Shown here: piece by piece, positions 1 through 8,480 of the stretch
Numbering within the stretch: position 1 is the first letter of the stretch
How the letters are laid out: each line of letters opens with the position of its first letter
DNA from: Hemicentrotus pulcherrimus
Lineage: Eukaryota; Echinodermata; Echinoidea; Camarodonta; Strongylocentrotidae
DNA: 10,172 nucleotides
Direction: 5' to 3'
Assembly (NCBI GenBank): GCA_003118195.1
Contig: BEXV01000836.1
Location: forward strand, 66,822-76,993
Program-made: the position numbers and the translations under genes
The notes under the pieces: model-generated
Databases searched by the model: none
Seen by the model: only the letters and a program-made list of their open reading frames with translations
What the model was told of the DNA's origin: nothing

Positions 1-230
1 GGAGGGGAGAGGGCATGCCGCTCTCATAAAACGACAAAAAATGGGGGAGGGGCTGGGTAGAGATGATGAGATAATTAAAGGGAATGAGAAACGGAGAGTA
101 TGGCGAACCCTTCCTCGGTCCGTTGGCCTTTTTAATTCACATATATTGCAAGAATAAAGACCGGTTCCCCCTTCCCTATGATACAAGCGCCCCTCGATTC
201 CGGGATCCTACGCTACGCCATCGTTTCTGA
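1..230 (-). repeat. GC-rich dispersed-repeat-like block with GGATCC core
   Basis: This block is clearly richer in G and C than the 900 bases that follow. It contains G-runs at 43-47, 49-52 and 55-57. Read on the minus strand, positions 220 down to 187 give a GGCGTAGCGTA segment, then GGATCC (203-208), then CGGAATCGAGGGGCGC. The same design (GGCG, GGATCC, GGA, then G-runs) occurs on the plus strand at 10057-10100. From memory, GGCGCGGATCC-type G-rich repeats are common in marine invertebrate genomes, which is why it is called repeat-like. No terminal repeat or target duplication is visible, and the left end is cut by the window edge. No open frame of note is present. Confidence 0.35.
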
Positions 231-1120
231 TATTATAAGGAGGTAGTTGCCATTCCTGTATCAATACTGCAAGAGACAAACCTAACGAAACCTTAAACTA
301 GAGTATTTTAGTGATGCTGATATAACGGCTTTGACTCATTTTCAGCACAATATTGCTTTCCGTTGTTAACATTGATTTTTATCTTGGGACATAAAGTCTA
401 AACGACTTTATGATTATGAATCACAAATCCTCTATATGATATATGAATAAATATGAATAGGCGATTCAGGACGAATATCTGGAAACCCATTCGACAGCCT
501 TTTAAATTATTGTTTGGGAGGCAACCAGTCTTCACTGTTGATAATATGAAGGCGATGGTGTATAGCCTACATTTGCATAATATAGATGCCTATGATGATA
601 TTGGATATTTTGTGAGATGAGATACTTATTTAATTTGGTAGAAAGATTCCTATATACAAAACGCTTTTTTAAAGTTCTTGCGGTCGAATGGATATTTTAA
701 ACTCATTTTCACTGCATATCCAAATACTGCTTTCATTGTATGAGCGATCTTGACAAACAAGGTGAACCAGGGAAAGACAATTTAGCCCTAAATAAATAGA
801 GATTAGAGCTTTGTAGGTAGAACTGCTAAGGTTACCAGGAGTGATATTGGCAGAATTTCTCCTGAGATGGCATTTGGGAGATTCAATTCATATAACGCAT
901 GTCTCGAGTTACGCAGATAGAAACCTGTAGGTTTTCCCGGTGGTAATGGAAAGGGTGGTTCTCAAATAGGTTTATATTGATGTAGAAGATCACTCCCAAT
1001 TTACGAAGAAAGTATTGGGTCCTCGAGTGTGATCAGATTTGTAGCGGTGTTTGTTTTATATCAAGGAATGGATCGGGTGATGCTTATAGGGCAGACGGTT
1101 ATCACTGTAGATGGAACACG
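231..1120. other. AT-rich non-coding stretch
   Basis: No coding frame, RNA gene or clear repeat is visible. The only small items are a perfect POU octamer ATTTGCAT (571-578) and a short inverted repeat AAACCT-GT-AGGTTT (921-934), both compatible with chance. It is best read as intergenic or intronic DNA. Confidence 0.6.
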
Positions 1121-1147
1121 AATGAGATGATGGGAGGGATAGAGGAA

Positions 1148-1163
1148 GGGAGGGGAGGGAGGG
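1148..1163 (+). other. Canonical G-quadruplex motif
   Basis: Four G-runs (1148-1150, 1152-1155, 1157-1159, 1161-1163) are separated by single A residues. This is a G3+ N1 pattern with the shortest possible loops, which usually folds stably in vitro. It sits inside the polypurine tract, so it may be a by-product of that composition. Confidence 0.7.
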
Positions 1164-1391
1164 AGAGAGAGAAGAAGAGACAGTGAGGAGGTGGTGGAGA
1201 ATGATAGGAGACGTGACAGAGGGAGACAGGTGTAAGATGAGGGAGACAGCGAGAGACATAGAGACAGACAGAGAGGGGGAGGGGGTAAAGAGATTGGGAG
1301 AAAGGACAGAAACATGATATGAGAGACAGATGGTAGATAAACAGAAAAATGGCGGAGAGGTAGTCTGAGAGGAAGAGAGAGAAAGAGATAT

Positions 1392-1397
<6 letters not shown>

Positions 1398-1423
<26 letters not shown>

Positions 1424-1433
1424 TGAAATATTT

Positions 1434-1464
<31 letters not shown>
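1398..1464. repeat. Paired (AG)13 microsatellites
   Basis: Two perfect AG runs of 26 bases each (1398-1423 and 1439-1464) are separated by a 15-base AT-rich spacer (1424-1438). The spacer contains ATATTTTTAAA and no GA dinucleotide run. The split could come from a small insertion into one longer tract or from independent growth of two tracts. Confidence 0.9.
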
Positions 1465-1469
<5 letters not shown>

Positions 1470-1488
1470 AATAAGTGTGTGTGCGTAG

Positions 1489-2090
1489 TAAAAGTGAATG
1501 GGATCGATTACGGATTAAGCGTAATAGAGACATGATATAAATTGTTGTAGAAATATCTGATTAAAGTATTTTAATTGTTTCCGTACGCATAATTATGCTG
1601 TTTTTATCTTATAATTAAAAAGTTGTCATATATTCTTTTACGCTCCATTATTTCATACTTAGCGTTCACAATAATGACTCGGGAAAACAGATATATGACC
1701 TACATGATTGTACATGTATATACTCCTGAAACGGAAATGATAAGAAGGAAAAACATTCGACTGAATCAAATCCCGCTGCTGACACTTGTAGATCTTTGAA
1801 TAATTCCCTGCCTGAAACCTTTCTAGAGCTATCGCAGCAGTTCATTTACCCTGAATGAAAAGCTATTAAATATACAAAACCTTCGGGTTAATGCTCATTT
1901 TCAAGTCCAAACACTTTGCATTCAGAATCACGATATAATTGCAAATTACTATTGAAGTCGCCCGTAAGGAATTTGGGGGGAAACGAAGACAAGCGTATCC
2001 CTTTGTTAACCAGGAAATAGAAAGGTTATGTATTGAGGGGATGGAATAAATAATTACCTGAAATAACTGATTGGTGAAAGATACAGTGTC
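1489..2090. other. AT-rich non-coding stretch
   Basis: No coding frame survives without running into the GA repeat that follows. No RNA gene, terminal repeat or strong splice-like signal was found. Confidence 0.55.
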
Positions 2091-2116
2091 AAAGAGAGAG
2101 AGATATAGATAGATAA

Positions 2117-2162
<46 letters not shown>

Positions 2163-2163
2163 T
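2091..2163. repeat. (AG)n microsatellite
   Basis: This is an interrupted GA repeat with a GATA-like interval (2101-2116) and a perfect AG run of 35 bases at 2125-2159. The minus-strand open frame across it encodes only a Ser-Leu string from the repeat plus unrelated flanking sequence, so it is not a gene. Confidence 0.92.
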
Positions 2164-2282
2164 ATTCGCATCTTGGGGTTTTGTTTTTAAAGCTATTGAC
2201 ATATTGACAAAATTACTGTTCCCAAGCAAATAACAACATCACAATGCAGGCCATTCACTCACCTGGAACATGAAATTCAACC

Positions 2283-2290
2283 TATAAAAG
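2283..2290 (+). promoter_or_regulatory. TATA-box-like element upstream of a short ORF
   Basis: TATAAAAG matches the metazoan TATA consensus. It lies 38 bases before the ATG at 2321, and a pyrimidine-rich stretch (2299-2313) lies where a start site would be expected, about 25-30 bases downstream. In AT-rich DNA this octamer is not rare, and no other promoter element was recognised. Confidence 0.2.
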
Positions 2291-2320
2291 AGCCTTTTAC
2301 ACTCTTTCTTTTCGAGGAAA

Positions 2321-2557
2321 ATGAGAGGAACAATCAGTCATAAGTGCCAACAAATAATGACGAATCAAGATCATCGTTGCATGGAAATATTGTTGAAAAA
2401 ATTACCAATAACCAATCATAATCGACGTTTCAACTTTACAATTGATTGCAAACCTGTGTGTTACGGATCACAGGACGCTTTAGGGCTACATAAGACAAGT
2501 TCAACGTTTTGTCCCTGGAATCGGGGAACCGCTATAGGGAACGATAGGGAGTGCTAG
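2321..2557 (+). CDS. Short hypothetical ORF, 78 codons, doubtful
   Basis: This frame begins with ATG at 2321 in a fair context (A at -3) and ends at TAG 2555-2557. The product would be a mixed, mildly basic peptide with four Cys, no signal peptide, no membrane segment and no recognised domain. Most other open frames of this size in the window lack an ATG start, and a TATA-like element lies 38 bases upstream, which is the only reason it is listed. Base composition matches its surroundings and no splice signals frame it. No family was recognised. A chance open frame is more likely than a gene. Confidence 0.1.
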   Translation: MRGTISHKCQQIMTNQDHRCMEILLKKLPITNHNRRFNFTIDCKPVCYGSQDALGLHKTSSTFCPWNRGTAIGNDREC

Positions 2558-2860
2558 GCTTCTAGCCTTACGGTTACTCCTCAATTACAAAGTTTTAAAT
2601 ATCTAATATTTGTACCTGATAATAATGAAATGGAAGCAGATTACGGAAAATGAGAAGAAATTATTTTAATTTCGTTCAAGCACTGATATCATGAATCATT
2701 ACAGAAGCATGACAAAAACAATGTTAGAAATACATGACGAATATTCTATTGATCATAATTCATATGCAGTATCTCTGTGATTGACCTAAGCTGAATACAA
2801 TTATGTTCCTACTTTCAGTCAAGCTGCAAGCTCTGTGCTATAAAAGGAATAAACAGCTTA

Positions 2861-2899
2861 ATTTCCTAGGCGATTTTCGCCTACAGAATACTAGGAAAT
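2861..2899. other. Overlapping inverted repeats (competing hairpins)
   Basis: An inner perfect 7-bp stem, TAGGCGA at 2867-2873 and TCGCCTA at 2877-2883, encloses a 3-base loop. An outer perfect 9-bp stem pairs ATTTCCTAG at 2861-2869 with CTAGGAAAT at 2891-2899. The two share bases 2867-2869, so a single strand could fold one way or the other, or partly both. It lies 15 bases after a TATAAAAG (2839-2846). Function is unknown. Confidence 0.6.
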
Positions 2900-3252
2900 G
2901 CTTTTAGAGATTGATTTAAAAAAAAGGAATATTATCTAGCCGTTGAGTCCTGGAGAGCTTTAGTCTTGTCCAATCCTCTCGGAATGTCAATTCATGTTTC
3001 TTTCATCAGGGAATAAGTGACACATTAAGTATTCCAATCAATCTTAATGTGGATTTTCCTAACCTAATAACATTTCCGTTCGCTTTTAATTCGTTTTTCA
3101 TTATGGTCCATGCGTTATTGTAGGACATTGTTTGGATGTGAAACAAAACACTTGTGTATTGGTGAAATGCCAACCAGTCTGGCACTCGATCACTTTCAAT
3201 AACGAGAAGTATATATTCCCGAAAGAGGCCAACTCATGAATATATTTAGTTC

Positions 3253-3265
3253 ATTTGCATATAAA
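3253..3265 (+). promoter_or_regulatory. POU octamer fused to TATAAA
   Basis: A perfect octamer ATTTGCAT (3253-3260) shares its last T with TATAAA (3260-3265). Octamer and TATA pairs occur in some metazoan promoters, such as H2B histone genes, but usually tens of bases apart. No CCAAT box and no substantial downstream ORF were seen; the ATG at 3301 opens only 13 codons. Confidence 0.18.
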
Positions 3266-3324
3266 CCCTCCAGTGGGGATAGTTCTACTAAAGTTGTAAT
3301 ATGAAAGTTTTTTTTCCCCTACAG

Positions 3325-3390
3325 TTTAAGGCTATTGAATGAACATTCCTTCCGAAGTTTTCATAAGAAATCTGTTTCAGAGAAAAATAA
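3325..3390 (+). other. Exon-like interval, weak
   Basis: A T- and C-rich run ending in CCCCTACAG (AG at 3323-3324) is a good 3' splice site match. In the frame starting at 3326, 21 codons stay open to a GTAAAG donor-like site at 3391-3396. The encoded peptide (LRLLNEHSFRSF, then a Lys/Ser-rich end) is not recognised. The interval is too short for coding statistics, and it may be chance. Confidence 0.12.
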
Positions 3391-3968
3391 GTAAAGGGAA
3401 TCTCTTTCAACATACTAAAATGTTCAACCAGTTGATTGCAAATTTAAGCCTTTGGACAGTTCTAATCGGATTTTGCTCAAACTCACTCTGACCTGATCCA
3501 CTCATTTTCTGCTTCTATTAAAACCAACTGAATTGGAGAGTGGACTTCCCCTTTAAGTCATCATCCCACTAAACTCTTGTCACGTCCATTTAACAAACAT
3601 AAAAGAATGTGGGTGATTAAATCTTGAGCTTGTTAGATTTATAATTTTTCTGCTCTACGCATATGGCATTCATCCATGTGCCTTTTCTATAGATGAATTG
3701 ATGTCGCTGTTCCCCATACTCATTTCCTTAGCGAGAAGTCAACTCAATATTTATCGAATTATAGCGTCTGCGATTAACCGTCTAGCCTCGAAGACTTTCA
3801 CTGCAGAACAAGAGGTGATAATTAGAACATCATCATTACAAGACTTAGGTCTGTAGAATTGTAGGATATCTTACACACGCGACGTACTATTCTTCATGCA
3901 TGATAAGGATGTGTTGAGGAGTGATCGAAACTCAGGCATTCACCAATGTGCCTTATCTGCCTGAGTGT

Positions 3969-4230
3969 ATGTGTGCTTAGGTGGGTGGGTGGGTGGATGA
4001 GTGGGTGAGGGAGAATGCAAATGTGTTGGATGTTGGATGAGACGTCTTGACCGAGAGATGACCAGGGGAAAGCCTTGAAACATACCCAGTGAGAGAGAAT
4101 GAAAGAGGGGGAGAGCGGGGAGAGAGAGAGAGAGAATGAGAGAGAGAGAGAGAGAGAGAGAGAAAGGGAGAGGCTGAGAGAGAGAGAGAGAGAGTTAGTG
4201 CGTTTGTCTGTGTGTGTGTGGGTGTGTGTG
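3969..4230. repeat. Compound GTGG / GA / TG microsatellite cluster
   Basis: In order: GTGT- and GTGGG-type repeats (3969-4011, with GGG runs at 3983, 3987, 3991, 4003 and 4009), a 70-base unique interval (about 4012-4088), GA repeats with perfect runs at 4138-4163 and 4176-4194, then TG repeats (4209-4230). The minus-strand open frame across it is a Ser-Leu and Thr-His string caused by the repeats. Confidence 0.92.
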
Positions 4231-4970
4231 AATTTCACAGAGAACGGTAGTTTGGGGTAACGAAATTATAGTATTTTTAAAAACAGGAGAAGACAGCGTG
4301 TAATGACAGAAAGAGAGAATATTGAATACTAGTTGTTTTTTTTTTAAATAAATATAAAACGGGTATTAAAACATAGGAATGGATATTGCGAAGACATTCT
4401 TAAACACTCTATACTTTCCATCAATAATAGAAAAAAGTTCACACCGTGTGTGCTCAAAGTCTTTTGGATTCACTTTTTTCTGGGAACAAAAGGTCACCAG
4501 AATAGAGCGTTTCCAAGAGGCCGGGATTGAGCTGCATTACCGAATAAACGAATAATAATAGGTTTAGTACAATATCCTGTATCGAAAAATAATTGATTCG
4601 TCAGCAAAAAGAATATTTATTTCATAATTGAGCATTAATAAATGGATCGTCTGTGAGAAAACGTGACACTTAAAGCTTCTTTTATTGGATTTAAATCTAT
4701 GTTTATCCCGAAGTTACCTAAATAGCCATCTTAAATTACTGAAGCAGCATTTAGTTGCACCTGCAGAATACATTAGCATTAATCCATTTCCAGATGCTCA
4801 AAAGCAGAACGAAGCAGCAACTGATCTATTTATTATTAACATTATGGGTACACAAGCTTTGTTATGGTTATTCATTGATATAACATTATTGTTATTGATA
4901 TTATTATCAATATAGTTATTATATCTATTACCACTTGCATTATTAGAATTATCATTATTTGTTGTAGAAA
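4231..4970. other. AT-rich non-coding stretch
   Basis: The open frame at 4685-4915 begins with TTG, has its first ATG only near codon 54, and runs into ATT-rich repeat, so it is not credible. An 8-bp inverted repeat TATTGATA / TATCAATA (4893-4900, 4905-4912) fits local AT-richness. T9 at 4337-4345 is a homopolymer run. Confidence 0.55.
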
Positions 4971-4989
4971 TATTATTATTATTATTATC
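4971..4989. repeat. Short (ATT)n microsatellite
   Basis: Five ATT units at 4972-4986, with partial units at the edges, directly precede the TAG array. The ATT-rich character extends back to about 4840 in degenerate form. Confidence 0.85.
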
Positions 4990-4991
4990 AT

Positions 4992-5038
<47 letters not shown>

Positions 5039-5039
5039 A

Positions 5040-5083
<44 letters not shown>

Positions 5084-5153
5084 ATAGTAGTAGTTGTAGT
5101 AGTAGTAGTAGTAGCAGTAGTGGCAGTAGAAGTAGTAGTAGTATCAGTAGTAG
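4992..5153. repeat. (TAG)n trinucleotide array, 54 units in one register
   Basis: The array is 162 bases, or 54 triplets, all in the same phase. Forty-five are TAG and nine are variants: TAA at 5037 and 5082, TTG at 5094, CAG at 5115, 5124 and 5145, TGG at 5121, AAG at 5130 and TAT at 5142. The first 15 triplets are perfect, followed by TAA and 14 more perfect units; seven of the nine variants lie in the last 20 triplets. There are no indels. It reads as stop codons in one plus-strand frame, so translation through it in that frame is excluded. Confidence 0.97.
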
Positions 5154-6009
5154 CTCAAACTGATATAATTAACTGGATCCAAACACAAAAAGTAATTGAT
5201 TTCATAAAACCAGAGTGTGTTAAACCGATAAGCAAATATGTTTGAATTATAATTTCGATGATAACATAAGAATAAGCTTTCCATTCTTTTTAACAGATGC
5301 TCAAATCAAATCTCTGTTACCATCAACGTATTTATTAAACACATTTAACAGTTGACTTTTTGAACATATTTAGAAAAGAGTCCTGTCATCAATATTTCAA
5401 CAACAGCCAGTATTGAATTAAAATTTCCGAGCAATATAGCAATCGAAATACGGCTTTTCGTACACGATGACTTAACAATCATCGATAGTTATTTTTATCA
5501 TATTTTCTCAAGAGTAGGCATAGTAAATGGCTTACACTTATTTAACCCTTTCTTGCATTATACTAGCATTGGCTACATGCTTTGAATTGAATAGATGCTA
5601 GCTTCTACCAGTGGTGTTATGGCCATAACGTTCCTTTTAACAGGGTTCGTTAGCTTCTGATCCCTTGTTTGCCGATTGTGATGTGCTTTGAAAGCCATCG
5701 AAATCAACGCTATCGTACCCAGGTACCTTATGTCTTATTCAAACGACGTTACCCACGATTTGATTTCGCATCGAGTCCTCGTTTCTTTTCTTTTCCTCGT
5801 CTTCTTATGTAAATTTTAAAATAAAATCAATATACCGGTTTCGATTTCCCAATTACGGACTGGTGAAATCTTATTTATTAAAACAGGTGTGCTCTGAATT
5901 CGAAATTTGGCTTGGAAGAAAAGCATTTTTGTCGTGCGATAAGTGAAACTTGATTTCTTCCCATGTATCGGGTATCTGACTTTCTCGCAATTAGAAAAGC
6001 ATTGCATTT

Positions 6010-6059
6010 CTCGGATATATTTCCAAGACATACTCGGATATATTTCAAAGACATACTCG
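6010..6059. repeat. 23-bp tandem duplication
   Basis: Two adjacent copies (6010-6032 and 6033-6055) of a 23-base unit beginning CTCGGATATATTTC differ at one base (C versus A at 6024 / 6047) and are followed by a third CTCG start (6056-6059). The 23-base period would shift any reading frame. Confidence 0.9.
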
Positions 6060-6293
6060 TGAATTGCGTCTGTTTTTTTTCTGAAAAGAGAACGGAGATG
6101 AAAGACAAATTAAGGAGGAAACCCTGATTGAATCAAAGTGAGTATCATAATTATCTACGATCTTAAATAAATCACCCCCATTTGTACCAAACAGAAAGAT
6201 TTATGTTAACAATTGCAATGAATTAAAGAGAGAGGATATAGAATGTAGTGTAACAATGGAAATCCACCAAATTCAGAATGGAGGGATAAAACC

Positions 6294-6326
6294 ATCTAGC
6301 GAAATGATGAAATGATGAAATCTAGC
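6294..6326. repeat. 8-bp tandem repeat between ATCTAGC direct repeats
   Basis: GAAATGAT occurs twice in tandem (6301-6308, 6309-6316) plus a partial third copy (6317-6321). ATCTAGC flanks it on both sides (6294-6300, 6320-6326). This looks like replication slippage. Confidence 0.7.
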
Positions 6327-7463
6327 AATTTTCTTAAACTATGATATGAGGAAACCTAGAGAAAGTGATCTAGTTTCAAGTCCTATATATATTCTGTCTT
6401 CTATAGTACGTCTTTCCTTCTTTCTATTTCCCTCCATATCTTTCTTGCTCTCTGTTTTACTTTCATTTATATTATACTAGCTTGCAAAATGATTGACAGT
6501 TAAATCAGAGTTACTCTTGGGAATATGCATGGCCTAATTTTTCTCGATGGTAATGAGCAGCAAGCTTCCCAGTCGCATGATATGGAAATAAATATGCATT
6601 ATGAAATTACTTAAGATACCAAATGAAAAAAAAAAAAGATCCCGCCATCTGTTGTGTTCTAGATCTTGGCCCTTGGAAACAAACATGAATACATATGTTG
6701 TCGGACAGGAATAAGACAAAATTATTTTGAAACGTATTATATTATTATGTCCCTAACTAAGAAATAATCTTATCTAGTCAAAATATTTAGATAGGCTCTC
6801 CGCTACTTGTTTCATTATGAACCATTTTCGAAGGAATCTGTATAATATTATTGTTTTTGTCGAGTTTTCTTCCTTGCTGTTATTTCTCTCCCTCTCTATG
6901 TATCTCACTCTTGCTCTCTTTAAAGAGAAGGTTGAGTTCTGAGAGGAGGTAAAAAATAATTTGTGAGCGTTATCATTGTTATTGTGCAAGGATGGAAGAA
7001 CATCAGATTAAACATGTTCCTTGAAAAGCATGGCCCTTCAAATGCCTTCATATTCTAAATATGACATAAAATACGTAAAAATCGGGGGGGAGGTTTTTTT
7101 TCGCCATGTGCTCGTGTAGTCCCATGTTCATCATTCTGTGTAGAGTGCTTGTAACTTTGTCAAGATTTGGCCAAATTTCTTATCATTTTGATGATTCCAG
7201 AACCTTGCAATACACACGAATACATATATACTAGATGATCAATCTTTTCTGATAGATTCCACACCGTTTCTTTAACAATGCAATCCCATGACCAGAACTC
7301 AACTTTATCTTTAAGCCATGGGAACAAATTATAGTTTGAGACAATGAAGCGACTTGTTTATCATCACATTCACTTTCCGTTTCTATATTGCTATCAGCTA
7401 ACTGTTTTTCGCCGAATTTCTTTGTTCTATCAGGTTATGACGAAAATTCTATGAAATGTAGAA

Positions 7464-7488
7464 AATTCAATTCAATTCAATTCAATTC
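7464..7488 (-). repeat. (AATTC)5 pentanucleotide repeat
   Basis: Five perfect AATTC units (GAATT on the minus strand). Read on the minus strand they follow GGAAATGAGAAAAAATA, which is a typical arrangement for the end of a LINE carrying a short repeated tail. Confidence 0.95.
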
Positions 7489-7620
7489 TATTTTTTCTCA
7501 TTTCCAGCAAAAGAATACAATTTTCATAGAAATATAATTACAATAAACAATCAAAGTAGTAACCATGCAATACAAAATATGAATTTAACAGAATTACATA
7601 TTTGAATATCAAGAAATATT
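7464..7620 (-). mobile_element. Probable 3' end of a LINE (non-LTR retrotransposon), minus strand
   Basis: On the minus strand this interval runs through T/A-rich, untranslated-type sequence rich in TTGTAT and TTATTGTAATTATA, then GGAAATGAGAAAAAATA, and ends in five GAATT units. From memory, several CR1/L2-group LINEs of invertebrates and fish end with a GGAAATAAA-like segment followed by repeated TTGAA units, and this matches that shape. No reverse transcriptase reading frame is present, so at most this is a 5'-truncated copy. The upstream boundary is not visible, and 7620 is an estimate. No clear target duplication was found. An unrelated microsatellite is the main alternative. Confidence 0.35.
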
Positions 7621-7999
7621 GCTGCTTAAAATAATTGATTAATGTTAAGCTGGAAACGGAGAGGTCCACTGTGAAAATGACTTGGTATATTTGACGATGC
7701 TGGGGAGATTTGCATTGAACATTTGTGAAATGTCTGGTTACACTAATGTGTTTGATGTATTGTGTCATGGACTTCATGAATGTGTCGCTTCAGTAAAGCT
7801 ATAGTACCTCGCTTCAAAACCATATTTATCCAGTAAATCTAACGGTAAATAGCAAACTTCGCAGTTCCCCGGTATGGACATGGCATTTTCGTTTCAGACA
7901 GAGCAAAATCAGTGAAGGTGTATTAACCAGTGGCCATGATGGTTATGCATCAGTGCATCAATGTATCATTGACTGTATAATAGGTTGAACCTTTCAGCA
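7621..7999. other. Non-coding stretch
   Basis: No gene was recognised. The minus-strand open frame at 7538-7777 crosses the proposed LINE tail and shows no domain. A three-copy 8-base repeat TG(C/T)ATCA(G/A/T) lies at 7946-7969. Confidence 0.5.
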
Positions 8000-8021
8000 A
8001 CCAAGCCAAAGGCAACGGGTC

Positions 8022-8044
8022 GTAAGCACAGCTCAGCTGCTTAC
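8022..8044. other. Hairpin-forming inverted repeat
   Basis: GTAAGCA (8022-8028) and TGCTTAC (8038-8044) form a perfect 7-bp stem around a 9-base loop containing two AGCT sites. It lies near the start of the GC-rich block and could be structural or accidental. Confidence 0.4.
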
Positions 8045-8480
8045 TCAGTGGCATAATGTCGCGTGTAAAAGCGACTTTGGCAAACATGAGCGCGATGAGA
8101 GGCTGGTATACCTTCTTCATGTCCTTTAGCCAACATTATCCGGTCGAAGAACCCCTGACATACCCCAAGGGTCTTATTTAACAAGGGGAAAAGGAAAGAC
8201 CATCAAATGGGATGCAAATATGTCGAAAAATGCAGACAAGACGGCAACTCGGCCATACGGTATTGATTCTAATCCTAATATGCTTCTTCGAGCATAGATG
8301 GCGCGATCAAGGTGTCTTTTGCCGGTTGTCATGGAAGTAACGACCACTAGGTTTTCAAATCCATTTCGCCATGAAGAAATGACATTCGGACACACCCGAG
8401 CACATCCGTGCATTGCCATTGGTGCAGAAGACGACGAAGAAAGAAGAAGAAAAAACCTCAACATCATGAGGTCCATCATT

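Larger units (their letters stand above)
1121..1488. repeat. Long polypurine (GA-rich) low-complexity tract
   Basis: About 365 bases of the plus strand are nearly all A and G, moving from GGGA/GAGG-type sequence (1121-1200) through degenerate GAGACA-type repeats (1201-1390) to perfect AG runs (1398-1423 and 1439-1464) and a short GT run (1475-1482). The minus strand is therefore polypyrimidine. Its open frames read as Ser/Leu or Ser/Pro strings and are artefacts of the repeat. Such mirror-like purine tracts can form triplex DNA; that is general knowledge and is not shown here. Confidence 0.9.
2558..3960. other. Non-coding stretch with scattered signals
   Basis: AT-rich DNA without a credible gene. 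It holds a TATAAAAG (2839-2846), a compact hairpin pair (2861-2899), an octamer fused to TATAAA (3253-3265) and one pyrimidine-tract splice-acceptor-like site (3308-3324). None of these forms a complete gene. Confidence 0.5.
5156..7463. other. Long AT-rich stretch without a credible gene
   Basis: Open frames on the minus strand (5816-6108, 6534-6719, 6774-6989) are short, overlap each other in different frames, and have no recognisable domain. Two pyrimidine-rich runs (about 6396-6466 and 6869-6920) and small tandem duplications (6010-6059, 6301-6321) are the only structure. Homopolymers include A12 at 6627-6638 and G7 followed by T8 near 7084-7101. Confidence 0.55.

Noticed and set aside
331..755. 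Similar ACTCATTTTCA...TGCTTTC segments near 336 and 701
   Set aside because: Similarity is confined to short words with differing spacing; flanks do not align.
1056..1533. Three overlapping minus-strand open frames over the GA tract
   Set aside because: They encode Ser/Leu/Pro strings dictated by the GA repeat and overlap in all frames; there is no coding signal.
1866..2171. Minus-strand open frame of 101 codons
   Set aside because: It begins inside the (AG)n repeat as a Ser-Leu string and then runs through unrelated AT-rich DNA.
3894..4238. Minus-strand open frame of 114 codons with Thr-His and Ser-Leu runs
   Set aside because: A product of the TG, GA and GTGG microsatellites.
4685..4915. 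Plus-strand frame ending in a hydrophobic, membrane-like segment
   Set aside because: It starts with TTG, has no early ATG, and the hydrophobic part is translation of ATT-rich degenerate repeat.
5616..5629. Perfect 14-bp palindrome GTTATGGCCATAAC
   Set aside because: About one such palindrome per 10-16 kb is expected by chance, and it has no context.
5816..6108. Two overlapping minus-strand frames
   Set aside because: They are in different frames across a 23-bp duplication and show no domain, so they are likely chance.
6915..6928. Perfect 14-bp palindrome TCTCTTTAAAGAGA
   Set aside because: Expected by chance in a pyrimidine-rich run next to a purine-rich run.
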